A stretch of DNA of 64,000 bases from an uncultured Blautia sp. (GTDB lineage Bacteria; Bacillota; Clostridia; Lachnospirales; Lachnospiraceae), in the NCBI RefSeq assembly GCF_937880195.1, contig NZ_CALFLA010000041.1, positions 1-64,000 on the forward strand. The letters run 5' to 3'. Each line of letters begins with the position of its first letter. The stretch's first letter is position 1. Of the stretch, positions 17,169 through 25,941 are shown piece after piece. The notes beneath the pieces are model-generated. The model worked only from the letters and a program-made list of their open reading frames with translations, was not told the origin of the DNA and made no database searches. A program made the translations under genes and the position numbers.

Positions 17169-19259
17169 TTATTTGTCTTCTGCACCATCCTTTTCAGCCC
17201 TGGCTTCAATCTCCTTCTTCTGGATATCGGATGGAGCCTGCTCATAACGTGCAAACTCATAGGAGAAATCGCCGCTTCCGCCTGTCATGGAACGAAGATC
17301 TGTAGAATAGCCATAGATCTCCAGCATTGGGATATCGGCCTCGATCACTGTATTTCCGTCATGATCTGGGTTCATTCCAAGAACACGGCCGCGGCGTTTA
17401 TTCAGATCGCCCATAACATCGCCTGTATATTTATCTGGAACTGTTACCTTCATGCTTACGATAGGCTCAAGAAGAACCGGAGAAGCGTCCATGAAGCCCT
17501 TCTTAAATGCAAGGATGGTAGCCATCTTAAACGCCATTTCAGAAGAGTCTACCGGATGGTAAGATCCGTCATAGAGTGTAGCCTTCACTCCTACAACAGG
17601 ATAGGAAGCAAGCGGTCCTTTTAATACGCATTCCTGAAGTCCCTTCTCAACTGCCGGGAAGTAGTTCTTCGGAACAGCGCCGCCAACAACAACCTGCTCA
17701 AACTCAAACGGTGTTTCAAGATCTCCTGAAGGTTCAAAGCGCATTTTTACGTGGCCATACTGACCATGTCCGCCTGATTGTTTCTTATGCTTTCCTTCAA
17801 CGTCGGAATTCTTACGGATCGTCTCGCGGAAAGGAACCTTCGGTTTGGAAAGCTCAACGTCTACTTTATAACGTTCTTTCAGCTTATTCACAACAATATC
17901 AAGATGCTGATCGCCCATACCGTAAAGAAGAGTCTGTCTGTTTGCAGAATCATTCTCAGCGCGAAGGGTCTTATCCTCACTTGTCATCTTTGCAAGAGCC
18001 TGGGAAATCTTATCCTCGTCTCCCTTATTCAGAGCTTTATATCTCTTGCAGGTATAAGGCGTAGAAATAACAGCCTTAGGATAAAGAACAGGAGCCGCCT
18101 TAGTAGCAAGGCTGTCGCCAGTCTGCACACTGTTCAGCTTGGCAATAGCGCCGATATCGCCTGCATGAAGCTCAGGAACTTCATAAGGTTTGGAGCCTTC
18201 CAATACGTAGAGTTTGTTCAAGCGTTCTTCTTCGCCGTTTTCTACATTGAGAAGCGTATCGTCTGATTTGATAACGCCGGAAGCAACTTTAATGAAGGAA
18301 TATTTACCGATGAATGGGTCAACGATAGTCTTCCATACATATGCGGATTTTGCTTTTGCAAAGTCGTAGTTTGCTTCAAAGATCTCGTTTGTCTTCTGAG
18401 AGATTCCGTTGCAGGAACGTTTATCCGGGCTTGGGAAATATCCGCAGATATCGTCAAGAAGATTGGAAACACCCCTTAAGCTTACAGGCGCTCCCATACA
18501 TACAGGAACGATGCTGCCGTCCTGCACGTTTGTTGCAAGCGCTGCAGAAACTTCTGTTACAGAGAACTCATCGCCTTCAAAGTAGCGGTCCATAAATTCT
18601 TCGCTTGTCTCTGCTACAGATTCCATAAGAATATCATGATATTTCTCAAGGTATTCGTTCAGGTATTCAGGAATCTCGCACTCCTGTTTCTTGCCTTTGT
18701 CAATATACTTTCTTCCGGCCTGTTTCACAACGTTTACATAGCCTGTAAATTTACCGTCCTCACGAATAGGGAAATGAAGAGGCGCGATCTTCTTGCCGTA
18801 AAGCTCTGTCAGTACTTCTACAACTTTACGATAGCTGACGTCATCCACATCCATATCCGTTACAAAGAACATACGAGGAAGTTTATATTTTTCGCACAGA
18901 TTCCATGCCTTCTGGGTTCCCACCTGAACCCCGGCTTTACCGGAAACAACAATAATTGCTGCATCTGCTGCGCTGACAGCCTCTTCTACTTCGCCTACAA
19001 AGTCAAAATAGCCGGGAGTATCAAGAATATTAATCTTCACCTTATCCCATGGAACCGGGATTAAAGAAGTAGAAATAGAAAAATGCCGCTTAATCTCCTC
19101 TTTATCAAAGTCGCTGACAGTATTCCCGTCTTCCACTCTTCCCAGACGGCTGGTCATACCTGCCAGATACGCCATTGCTTCTGCAAGTGTAGTTTTGCCG
19201 GATCCCCCGTGACCCAATAGGACTACATTTCTGATTCGGTCAGTTCTATAAACGTCCAT
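17169..19259 (-). CDS. Elongation factor G paralogue (EF-G2-like translational GTPase)
   Basis: 696 residues from the ATG at 19259, chosen because AGGAGG lies 8 nt upstream; an ATG 11 codons earlier has no site. The P-loop is GHGGSGKT (residues 16-23), G3 is DTPGYFDF, and the EF-G domains II-V follow in order, including the domain IV region GGHGQYGHVKMRFEPS. The usual G4 motif NKMD is replaced by TDMD (FFVTDMDVDD), as in divergent EF-G-like paralogues. It probably acts on ribosomes, but it may not be the housekeeping translocase. It stands alone, not next to rpsL/rpsG. Confidence 0.88.
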   Translation of the reverse strand: MDVYRTDRIRNVVLLGHGGSGKTTLAEAMAYLAGMTSRLGRVEDGNTVSDFDKEEIKRHFSISTSLIPVPWDKVKINILDTPGYFDFVGEVEEAVSAADAAIIVVSGKAGVQVGTQKAWNLCEKYKLPRMFFVTDMDVDDVSYRKVVEVLTELYGKKIAPLHFPIREDGKFTGYVNVVKQAGRKYIDKGKKQECEIPEYLNEYLEKYHDILMESVAETSEEFMDRYFEGDEFSVTEVSAALATNVQDGSIVPVCMGAPVSLRGVSNLLDDICGYFPSPDKRSCNGISQKTNEIFEANYDFAKAKSAYVWKTIVDPFIGKYSFIKVASGVIKSDDTLLNVENGEEERLNKLYVLEGSKPYEVPELHAGDIGAIAKLNSVQTGDSLATKAAPVLYPKAVISTPYTCKRYKALNKGDEDKISQALAKMTSEDKTLRAENDSANRQTLLYGMGDQHLDIVVNKLKERYKVDVELSKPKVPFRETIRKNSDVEGKHKKQSGGHGQYGHVKMRFEPSGDLETPFEFEQVVVGGAVPKNYFPAVEKGLQECVLKGPLASYPVVGVKATLYDGSYHPVDSSEMAFKMATILAFKKGFMDASPVLLEPIVSMKVTVPDKYTGDVMGDLNKRRGRVLGMNPDHDGNTVIEADIPMLEIYGYSTDLRSMTGGSGDFSYEFARYEQAPSDIQKKEIEARAEKDGAEDK

Positions 19260-19292
19260 ATGTAATACCTCCTGTTTGTCTGATATGTTCAT

Positions 19293-19321
19293 ATTCTACT
19301 AAAATTTCACGGGTTTTTCAA
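19293..19321 (-). promoter_or_regulatory. Promoter of the EF-G paralogue
   Basis: Minus-strand TTGAAA (19316-19321) and TAGAAT (19293-19298) are 17 nt apart, 34 bases before the start codon. Confidence 0.7.
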
Positions 19322-19362
19322 GTATTTTATATAATTTTAACAACTTTTTTTACGGAAATAAT

Positions 19363-19375
19363 GTGAAAATTTCAC
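19363..19375. promoter_or_regulatory. Palindrome in the divergent EF-G/tyrA control region
   Basis: GTGAAAATTTCAC is a perfect 13-base palindrome (6-bp arms). A related half-site, AAATTTCACG, lies at 19302-19311. It sits between the two divergent promoters and could bind a dimeric regulator. AT-rich chance palindromes are common, so this is tentative. Confidence 0.3.
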
Positions 19376-19400
19376 GAATTTTTACTTTTTCCTCCAGTAT

Positions 19401-19429
19401 TTGACTTTTTTCCCTGTATCTTTTACAAT
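19401..19429 (+). promoter_or_regulatory. Promoter of tyrA-aroA
   Basis: TTGACT (19401-19406) and TACAAT (19424-19429) are 17 nt apart, about 39 bases before the tyrA ATG. Confidence 0.75.
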
Positions 19430-19467
19430 ATGAATAGATTTTTCATGTGAAAGGACTGCTTAATAAT

Positions 19468-20559
19468 ATGAAGACCATTGGTTTTATCGGCCTGGGCCTG
19501 ATCGGAGGCTCCATTGCAAAAACCATCCGCAAGGTTCATCCCGATTATCATATCCTTGCATATGCCAAACATAAAGAAACACTGGCCGCGGCTCTGAATA
19601 CTGGAGTGATCGACGGTGTCCTTGAAGAAAAGGATAACCGCTACCATAACTGTGATTATATATTTCTCTGTGCTCCGGTAGAGTATAATATTGAATATCT
19701 GAACTATCTGAAGGATGTGATTTCTAAGGAGTGCATCATTACAGACGTAGGAAGTGTGAAAGGACCTATTCATCAGGCGGTAGAGGAAATTGGTCTTTCC
19801 CATAATTTTATCGGCGGCCACCCTATGGCAGGATCTGAGCGCTCCGGCTTTTCTAATGCCTCAGACCACCTTCTGGAAAACGCCTACTATATCCTTACTC
19901 CCGGAGGAGAGGTTCCCTTAAATAAATTGACGGAATTTTCTGAGCTTATAGATTCTCTTGGAGCGATTCCCATGATCCTCACCGCTGAGGAGCATGATTT
20001 TATCACAGCAGGCGTTAGCCATCTGCCCCATATTATCGCTTCTTCTCTGGTAAATCTTGTAAGCGCCCTTGATAATGACGCGGAATATATGAAAACCATT
20101 GCTGCCGGAGGTTTCCGGGATATCACAAGGATCGCATCCTCCTCTCCGGTTATGTGGCAGCAGATTTGTCTGGAAAATCAAAAAAATATTTCAGCTGTGC
20201 TTGATGAATACATCCGTATGCTGATCCAGATCCGCTGTTCTGTAGACAATCAGGAAGCTGATCAGCTTTACCAGCTTTTCGCAGCATCCAGAGATTACCG
20301 CGATTCCATTGACGCAACTTCCAACGGCCTTATTACAAAGTCTTATGTGCTTTATATTGATATTGTAGACGAAGCCGGAGGAATCGCCACCATTGCTACC
20401 ATTCTCGCCATGGAAAATATCAGCATTAAAAATATCGGTATTATCCATAACCGTGAGTTTGAACAGGGCGTATTAAAAATCGAATTTTACCAAGAGGACG
20501 CAATGAAACGCGGCTGCAATCTTCTTAAAAAAAGAAACTATATTGTTTACGAACGGTAG
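19468..20559 (+). CDS. tyrA: Prephenate dehydrogenase with ACT domain
   Basis: About 363 residues. It oxidises prephenate to 4-hydroxyphenylpyruvate in tyrosine synthesis. The NAD-binding glycine loop GLGLIGGS is at the N-terminus, and the catalytic/substrate motif GGHPMAGSERSG follows at about residues 115-127. A C-terminal ACT domain (about 290-363, LYIDIVDEAGGIATIATILAMENISI) indicates feedback by tyrosine. The ATG at 19468 fits the family N-terminus; a GTG seven codons earlier is possible. The next gene, aroA, begins 7 bases after the stop, so the two form an aromatic amino-acid operon. Confidence 0.93.
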   Translation: MKTIGFIGLGLIGGSIAKTIRKVHPDYHILAYAKHKETLAAALNTGVIDGVLEEKDNRYHNCDYIFLCAPVEYNIEYLNYLKDVISKECIITDVGSVKGPIHQAVEEIGLSHNFIGGHPMAGSERSGFSNASDHLLENAYYILTPGGEVPLNKLTEFSELIDSLGAIPMILTAEEHDFITAGVSHLPHIIASSLVNLVSALDNDAEYMKTIAAGGFRDITRIASSSPVMWQQICLENQKNISAVLDEYIRMLIQIRCSVDNQEADQLYQLFAASRDYRDSIDATSNGLITKSYVLYIDIVDEAGGIATIATILAMENISIKNIGIIHNREFEQGVLKIEFYQEDAMKRGCNLLKKRNYIVYER

Positions 20560-20566
20560 GTATGAT

Positions 20567-21841
20567 ATGGAAATAAAAAAACAGACAGGGCTTAAAGGAA
20601 TCCTTACGGTCCCTGGAGACAAGTCCATTTCCCACAGAGCAGTTATGTTTGGATCTCTGGCAAATGGCACAACAAAAATCTCTCATTTTCTGGAAGGAGC
20701 AGACTGTCTTTCCACGATTTCCTGCTTCCAGAAAATGGGGATCCAAATTGAAAAAGACAAAGATACGGTGCTGGTTCACGGAAAGGGACTTCATGGACTT
20801 CATAAACCTTTTTCTGTTCTTGATGTGGGAAACAGTGGTACAACCACAAGGCTGATCTCTGGAATCCTTGCCGGACAAAATTTTTCATCAGAGCTTGACG
20901 GAGACGCCTCTATCCGCACCCGCCCCATGAAAAGGATCATGACGCCTCTCTCTTCTATGGGGGCTTCCATAAAAAGCAAATATGACAACGGCTGCGCCCC
21001 TCTGTTGATCTCTGGCAGGCCTCTTCATGCTGTTCATTATGATTCACCTGTAGCTTCCGCCCAGGTGAAATCCTGTGTACTTCTGGCAGGCATGTATGCA
21101 GACGGGATTACTACTGTCACAGAACCCTTTCTTTCCCGGAATCATACGGAGATCATGCTGAAATATTTTGGCGCAGAGGTTACGTCCAATGGTGTTTCCG
21201 CCTCCATTGCTCCTGATCCTGTGCTGAATGCAAGGGAGGTTGCAGTTCCCGGAGATATTTCTTCTGCCGCTTACTTTATTGCAGCTGGACTTATCACTCC
21301 TAACAGTGAAATCCTTCTGAAAAATGTGGGGATTAATCCCACAAGAGCAGGACTTATCAAGGTCTGCCAGGCTATGAGAGCAGATATTACTCTGCTTAAC
21401 CAAAGCACAGACGGAGAACCTACTGCAGATCTTCTCATTCGTACCAGCAGCCTGAAAGGCATAACCATTGGAGGCGCTGACATTCCTACGCTTATTGATG
21501 AGATTCCAATGATCGCGGTGATGGCAGCTTTTGCCCAGGGAACGACGATTATTCGAGATGCCCAGGAACTGAAAGTCAAGGAATCAGACCGCATTGCAGT
21601 TATGGTAGAAAATCTTAGACGCATGGGAGCGGATATTGAAGGTACCGAAGACGGAATGATCATTCATGGAGGCCGCCCTCTCCATGGGGCAAGGATTAAT
21701 CCTTATCTGGATCACAGAATCGCCATGTCCTTTGCTGTAGCAGGAACTGTTTGTGATGGAGTTCTTGACATTTGCGATGCAGAATGTGTAAATATTTCTT
21801 ATCCGGACTTTTACCGGGATTTATATAGTTTAAGTAAATAA
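20567..21841 (+). CDS. aroA: 3-phosphoshikimate 1-carboxyvinyltransferase (EPSP synthase)
   Basis: 424 residues. It transfers the enolpyruvyl group of PEP to shikimate-3-phosphate. Visible motifs are PGDKSISHRAVM near the N-terminus, GNSGTTTRL (about residues 88-96), DGDASIRTRPM, and LKVKESDRI (about 335-343). The ATG at 20567 has GGTAGG upstream and gives the canonical N-terminus MEIKKQTGLKG. It is co-transcribed with tyrA and ends at a strong terminator. Confidence 0.96.
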   Translation: MEIKKQTGLKGILTVPGDKSISHRAVMFGSLANGTTKISHFLEGADCLSTISCFQKMGIQIEKDKDTVLVHGKGLHGLHKPFSVLDVGNSGTTTRLISGILAGQNFSSELDGDASIRTRPMKRIMTPLSSMGASIKSKYDNGCAPLLISGRPLHAVHYDSPVASAQVKSCVLLAGMYADGITTVTEPFLSRNHTEIMLKYFGAEVTSNGVSASIAPDPVLNAREVAVPGDISSAAYFIAAGLITPNSEILLKNVGINPTRAGLIKVCQAMRADITLLNQSTDGEPTADLLIRTSSLKGITIGGADIPTLIDEIPMIAVMAAFAQGTTIIRDAQELKVKESDRIAVMVENLRRMGADIEGTEDGMIIHGGRPLHGARINPYLDHRIAMSFAVAGTVCDGVLDICDAECVNISYPDFYRDLYSLSK

Positions 21842-21907
21842 ACCGGGCTTCTCTGTACTTTATTCCTGAACATTCAGAAGGAGTACAGAGAAAAACCCGG
21901 TTTTTCA
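21841..21907 (+). terminator. Strong bidirectional terminator after aroA
   Basis: AACCGGG/CCCGGTT and CTCTGTACT/AGTACAGAG form a long two-part stem followed by TTTTT. It begins in the aroA stop codon and ends at the stop of the converging acetyltransferase gene. Confidence 0.88.
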
Positions 21908-22390
21908 TTTTTTTATTCTTTTTTCCATATTGTAGCACTGCATCTGAAATCCCATATTTTTATAAAAAGAAACAGCATCTTTATTAAAATCCCATACCTT
22001 CAGATCAATTCTGCTGCATTTCTCTTCTTCAGCAAGACCGGATAAATATGTATAAAGCGCTCTTCCAATTCCTCTTCTTCGATAACTACCCGAAACATAA
22101 AGGGCGTCTATATAAAAATAAGTGTTTCTTTGAAGCATGGGATTTTCTGGTGTGGTTCTTCGCTGCGCGATTAAAAATCCTGCAAACATCTCTTTGCTTT
22201 CTGCTGCCAGAGTTATATACTCTCTGCTTTGAACCATGCTTACGTATTCTTCCAAAGAAAGAGGCTGTTCCATATCTTTATAAATATCAGCCCGGCCTTC
22301 TACATGCAGTTTATGAAGTCTTTGATATCCCTGGCTGACCTCTGAGTAATCTTCTGCTGTCAATTCTCTGATCGTAATGTCAGCGTTCAT
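21905..22390 (-). CDS. GNAT-family N-acetyltransferase
   Basis: 161 residues. It has the acetyl-CoA binding signature ALYVSGSYRRRGIGRALYTYL (motif A, R-x-x-G-I-G, about residues 98-118). The C-terminal strand-helix follows as WDFNKDAVSFYKNMGF. The substrate is not evident. TGAAAGGAGATTAGT gives the start at 22390. It stands alone and converges on aroA. Confidence 0.88.
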   Translation of the reverse strand: MNADITIRELTAEDYSEVSQGYQRLHKLHVEGRADIYKDMEQPLSLEEYVSMVQSREYITLAAESKEMFAGFLIAQRRTTPENPMLQRNTYFYIDALYVSGSYRRRGIGRALYTYLSGLAEEEKCSRIDLKVWDFNKDAVSFYKNMGFQMQCYNMEKRIKK

Positions 22391-22538
22391 ACTAATCTCC
22401 TTTCATACACTACAAGTAATATAATAAATAAAGTTTAACCCATCACATTATATAATTCAACTAAAAGATTATCAAGGCTCCTTCGGCTAAAAATTCAGAT
22501 TCATTATAATTATTCTTTTAATTTTTTACAATATTTTC

Positions 22539-22567
22539 TTGACATTCTTCTTTGTTCTGTGTATATT
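22539..22567 (+). promoter_or_regulatory. Promoter of ldhA
   Basis: TTGACA (22539-22544) and TATATT (22562-22567) are 17 nt apart, 40 bases before the ldhA start. Confidence 0.8.
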
Positions 22568-22607
22568 TCAACTAACTTATTATCACAATAACAAAAAGGA
22601 GGCTGCC

Positions 22608-23597
22608 ATGAAAATATTATTTTACGGTACAAAGGATTATGACCAGCAATTTTTTGATAAACTTGCTCCAGAATATCCCGGTATCTCATTTAAGTTTATC
22701 GAAGCAAATCTCTATGAAGAAACTGCTTCTCTTGCCAAAGGCTATGACGGAATCTGCGCCTTTGTAAATGCTGATATCAGCGCCCCTGTTATGGAATCTC
22801 TCCATACCCAGGGTATCAGACTGATCCTTATGCGCTGCGCCGGGTACAATAACGTTGATCTTAAAACTGCTGAAAAATATGGAATAAAGGTTCTTCGTGT
22901 TCCCGGATATTCTCCTGAAGCAGTTGCAGAACATGCCATGGCTCTTGCGCTTACAGCCAACCGTCATACCCATAAGGCTTATATTAAATGCCGAGAAAAC
23001 AATTTTGCCCTGAACGGTCTTATGGGAATTAATCTTTTTCACAAAACAGCAGGGATCGTCGGAACCGGAAAAATAGGTCTTGCAATGGCGCGGATCTGCC
23101 GCGGATTTGGCATGCGGGTAATCGCTTATGACCGATACCCTAATAAAGAGTTGGATTTTCTGGAGTATGTATCTCTGGATGAACTTCTGCGTACAAGCGA
23201 TCTTATCAGTCTTCACTGTCCGCTGACAGAAGACACCCATCACATGATCAATGCTGAATCTATTGCCAAAATGAAGGAAGGAGTCATACTTGTCAACACC
23301 TCCAGAGGAGGCCTGATCTGCACAGAAGATCTAATCTCTGGAATACGCGATCACAAATTCTTTGCGGTAGGGCTGGATGTATACGAAGAAGAATCTGATC
23401 TTGTTTATGAAGATATGTCAGAACGCATCCTGCAAAGCTCCACCATTCAGAGACTTCTCTCCTTCCCTAACGTGGCGATGACCTCCCATCAGGGATTTTT
23501 TACTGACGAAGCTCTGACAAACATTGCAGAAACCACTTTACAGAATGCGGCTGATTTCAGAGACGGCAAAGAACTGAAAAATGAAGTCAGGCCATAG
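22608..23597 (+). CDS. ldhA: D-lactate dehydrogenase (2-hydroxyacid dehydrogenase family)
   Basis: 329 residues from the ATG at 22608, with AAAAGGAGG 7 nt upstream. It reduces pyruvate to D-lactate with NADH. Family motifs are present: [26 protein letters not shown], the NAD loop [15 protein letters not shown] with the substrate Arg, the Glu in DVYEEES, and the catalytic His in TSHQGFFT. The start and spacing follow E. coli LdhA closely. Its 3' end overlaps the converging truncated nfo by 11 bases. Confidence 0.92.
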   Translation: MKILFYGTKDYDQQFFDKLAPEYPGISFKFIEANLYEETASLAKGYDGICAFVNADISAPVMESLHTQGIRLILMRCAGYNNVDLKTAEKYGIKVLRVPGYSPEAVAEHAMALALTANRHTHKAYIKCRENNFALNGLMGINLFHKTAGIVGTGKIGLAMARICRGFGMRVIAYDRYPNKELDFLEYVSLDELLRTSDLISLHCPLTEDTHHMINAESIAKMKEGVILVNTSRGGLICTEDLISGIRDHKFFAVGLDVYEEESDLVYEDMSERILQSSTIQRLLSFPNVAMTSHQGFFTDEALTNIAETTLQNAADFRDGKELKNEVRP

Positions 23598-24219
23598 AAA
23601 ACCGATCCCGAAGAATGGATATCTCTCTTGTCCATCCCTCATCGTCGTTCGGCGTTTCCAGAATAAACGGAATTTCCTGAAGCGCCGGATGACAGATCAC
23701 ACGAGTAAGAGCTTCTATACCGATCTCCCCTTCTCCGATTTTTGCATGACGGTCCTTATGGCTTCCAAGACCGTTCATACTGTCATTGAGATGGACTGCT
23801 TTCAATCTGCAAAGGCCGATCACCTGATCAAATTCTTTTAATACTCCGTCAAGATCATTGACAATATCATATCCTCCGTCCCATACGTGACAGGTATCGA
23901 GACAAACACCCATTTTATTATCCAGTTTCACCAGATCAAGAATGGAGCGTATTTCCTCAAAGTTTCTTCCTACTTCAGAACCTTTTCCAGCCATTGTCTC
24001 CAAGAGAACAGTGGTTGTCTGCTCTTCTGTCAACACTTCGTTCAAAATCTCTGCAATCTTGTGGATCCCCACGTCAGCTCCCTGTCCCACATGGCTTCCC
24101 GGATGAAAATTATAATAATTTCCCGGTGTATATTCCATTCGTCTGAGATCGTCTGCCATTGTATTTCTTGCAAATATTCTTAAATCTTCCTTGGCCGCAC
24201 AACAGTTCATTGTATAGGG
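23587..24219 (-). pseudogene. nfo: Endonuclease IV gene truncated at its 5' end by the prophage
   Basis: The frame encodes the C-terminal 210 or so residues of a roughly 280-residue AP endonuclease. Metal-site motifs [43 protein letters not shown] and [10 protein letters not shown] are all present. Codons for [13 protein letters not shown] remain, but directly before the Pro codon is TAG, and the upstream bases are unrelated. The lost part includes the N-terminal strands and the first metal-binding His (of the usual HAPY-N motif). An internal ATG at 24210 could start translation, but the product should be inactive. Confidence 0.88.
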
Positions 24220-24232
24220 CTACTTATGTGTA
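24205..24232. other. Prophage-host junction (attachment site in nfo)
   Basis: Homology to nfo stops at the Pro codon at 24217-24219. From 24220 rightward the sequence belongs to prophage-type genes. The recombination core should therefore lie around 24205-24232. The other junction and the missing 5' part of nfo are expected beyond the right edge of the window, because no integrase or nfo start is present in it. Confidence 0.7.
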
Positions 24233-24246
24233 TTACAAAAGCTTAT

Positions 24247-24447
24247 TTAATCTGCTACATATTCTATTACATCTTCTATCCTGCAATGGAAGTACCTGCA
24301 TATCTTATCAATTACAGATAAATTTACAGGCTCATTTTTCCCCATCTTCGCCAAAGTACCTCTACTAATATCTGCAATTTCCAAAAGATCCAGTTTCTTC
24401 TTATTATTATCTATTAACGTCTTCCATAGCGGATTGTATGAGATCAT
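24247..24447 (-). CDS. Small HTH regulator (Cro/CI type)
   Basis: 66 residues, essentially one helix-turn-helix: LLEIADISRGTLAKMGKNEPVNLSVIDKICRYFHCRIEDVIEYV. This is the short XRE form (YozG-like) often found in prophages. GAAAGGAGAAATAAAA precedes the start. The tiny hydrophobic ORF at 24450 ends just before it, so the two are co-transcribed. It lies 28 bases inside the prophage junction. Confidence 0.8.
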   Translation of the reverse strand: MISYNPLWKTLIDNNKKKLDLLEIADISRGTLAKMGKNEPVNLSVIDKICRYFHCRIEDVIEYVAD

Positions 24448-24449
24448 TT

Positions 24450-24545
24450 TTATTTCTCCTTTCTATCACTCCATAGTTTTGCGATATATGCAATAGCAAA
24501 AATCGAAACACTTATTCTTACAGCATTCAAAATGATGTGAAGCAT
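24450..24545 (-). CDS. 31-residue hydrophobic peptide
   Basis: An ATG at 24545, preceded by AAAGGGGGA, opens a 31-codon frame: MLHIILNAVRISVSIFAIAY..., a single membrane helix ending in charged residues (WSDRKEK). Its last codons carry the ribosome binding site of the HTH gene. The size and composition resemble small phage membrane peptides or type I toxins. The function is inferred from shape only. Confidence 0.5.
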   Translation of the reverse strand: MLHIILNAVRISVSIFAIAYIAKLWSDRKEK

Positions 24546-24639
24546 AATTTAATTTCCCCCTTTCATTTGACATCTGTAGCTTTATGTTCTATTATTATAG
24601 TAGGATGTAGAGGGGGAGTTGCCAGCTCCCCTCATTATC

Positions 24640-24765
24640 CTAGAGCAAATCTTTTATGATGCTTATTAAGCCATCAATCAGATTTAGGATTGCGGTAATG
24701 AAAACGATGATTTCCAAGGTCTTGTTTTCATTGCCGCTTTTCTTATGTTTCTTTTTCTTTCCCAT
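24640..24765 (-). CDS. 41-residue basic membrane peptide
   Basis: GGGGAGGTGAAAAG stands before an ATG at 24765. The 41-residue product has a strongly basic head (MGKKKKHKKSGNENK) and one amphipathic or transmembrane helix (TLEIIVFITAILNLIDGLISIIKDLL). The strong ribosome site and typical shape make it a likely real gene. Such peptides are common in Firmicutes prophages and may be membrane-active. No T tract follows the GGGGAG/CTCCCC repeat downstream. Confidence 0.6.
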   Translation of the reverse strand: MGKKKKHKKSGNENKTLEIIVFITAILNLIDGLISIIKDLL

Positions 24766-24828
24766 CTTTTCACCTCCCCTTCATTTGATAATATTATTAT
24801 ACTTCTTTTATTCTATTTTGTCAATATT

Positions 24829-24851
24829 TTATTCTAATACATTAGAATAAT
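24829..24851. promoter_or_regulatory. Perfect 10-bp inverted repeat between divergent prophage units
   Basis: TTATTCTAAT and ATTAGAATAA are separated by ACC. The repeat lies between the divergently oriented peptide gene (24765) and amidoligase gene (24966), 15 bases before the amidoligase -35 box. It is a plausible operator for a prophage regulator. Confidence 0.5.
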
Positions 24852-24866
24852 ATTTCATTTTACTAT

Positions 24867-24894
24867 TGACATGTACGGTACATATGGTAATATA
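24867..24894 (+). promoter_or_regulatory. Promoter of the amidoligase unit with palindrome in the spacer
   Basis: TTGACA (24867-24872) and TAATAT (24889-24894) are 16 nt apart. TGTACGGTACA (24873-24883), a perfect palindrome around one base, fills most of the spacer, where a repressor would occlude RNA polymerase. Confidence 0.6.
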
Positions 24895-24965
24895 CAACCA
24901 TAAACAACAGAACAAACATTCGTATAGACGGTACGAGGTTTGAGAAATAATAGGAGGAAAATAAT

Positions 24966-25892
24966 ATGTCAGAACTTTTAAAAAAGCAGAATTACGGTGT
25001 TGAGGTTGAATTCACAGGTATTACAAGAAAAATGGCAGCTGAAGCCGTTGCGGAAATTATCGGAACTACAGCGTCTAGGCCAGATCGCACCTGTTACCAA
25101 ACAAGAACAATAAGAGATGCACAGGGAAGAAAATGGAAAGTGATGCGAGACAGTTCAATTCATCCGATTCGCAAAATCGGAACCGAGAACATTGACGAAT
25201 ACAGAGTTGAGTTCGTGACTCCAGTTCTTAAATACAAAGACCTTGAAACATTGCAGGCAATTATCCGCAAGTTCAGAGAAATCGGCGGAGTTCCTCACAG
25301 CTCATGCGGAATTCACATCCATGTAGACGGAGCAAATCACACTGCAACATCGCTCCGTCGTCTGGTAAATTTCATGTACAGCAGACAGGAAATAATTTAT
25401 GACGCACTTGCAGTTGGCGACAGAAAATATCGCTGGTGTCAGCCAGTTTGCAAAAATTTACTTGATACTATGAAGAAAGACAAAGACATTACAACCGATG
25501 CCGTTGAAAAGATTTGGTACAGTCCTGCAAACGATGGTTACTGCGGTGGAATCAATCATCAGCATTATAACTCTACAAGATATCATGCATTGAATCTTCA
25601 TAGCTTCTTTCAGAAAGAAACTGTCGAATTCCGGCTTTTTAACAGTACTCTTCATGCAGGAAAAATCAAAGCATATGTACAGTTTTGTTTAGCGCTTTCC
25701 GCCTGGGCGATAGAATCTGATGATAAAGTCGTATTCAAAAATATGAACGGTTACACCGCAAAGAAGAAAGTCACTTTAATGTATAATATCCTCACAAATA
25801 GACTTGGACTTTATGGTGATGAATTTAAAACCTGCAGACTTCACATGATGAAACAGCTCCGTGAAAACGCAAGCGCAGATAATGCAGCTTAA
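24966..25892 (+). CDS. Amidoligase-family protein (ATP-dependent amide ligase, COOH-NH2 type)
   Basis: 308 residues. The N-terminus YGVEVEFTGITRKMAAEAVAEIIG gives the first acidic metal-binding residues of the glutamine-synthetase-like fold. Later motifs are YRVEFVTPVL, CGIHIHVDG and ETVEFRLFNSTL, the E/H/R pattern of the Amidoligase_2 family. Family members are predicted to form isopeptide bonds on peptides or peptidoglycan and often pair with a gamma-glutamylcyclotransferase-like hydrolase, as here. It runs opposite to the phage late genes, under its own promoter, and has AGGAGGAAAATAAT before the ATG. It is likely a lysogenic-conversion gene. The substrate is unknown. Confidence 0.85.
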   Translation: MSELLKKQNYGVEVEFTGITRKMAAEAVAEIIGTTASRPDRTCYQTRTIRDAQGRKWKVMRDSSIHPIRKIGTENIDEYRVEFVTPVLKYKDLETLQAIIRKFREIGGVPHSSCGIHIHVDGANHTATSLRRLVNFMYSRQEIIYDALAVGDRKYRWCQPVCKNLLDTMKKDKDITTDAVEKIWYSPANDGYCGGINHQHYNSTRYHALNLHSFFQKETVEFRLFNSTLHAGKIKAYVQFCLALSAWAIESDDKVVFKNMNGYTAKKKVTLMYNILTNRLGLYGDEFKTCRLHMMKQLRENASADNAA

Positions 25893-25941
25893 TCATAAAT
25901 TAGCTGACCTAACGGCTTGACGGGGAGAAAGGATATATGAT

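Noticed and set aside
24640..24850. Plus-strand hydrophobic frame of 64 codons at the prophage edge
   Set aside because: It is Phe/Leu-rich, lacks a ribosome site, and lies opposite the better supported 41-residue gene.
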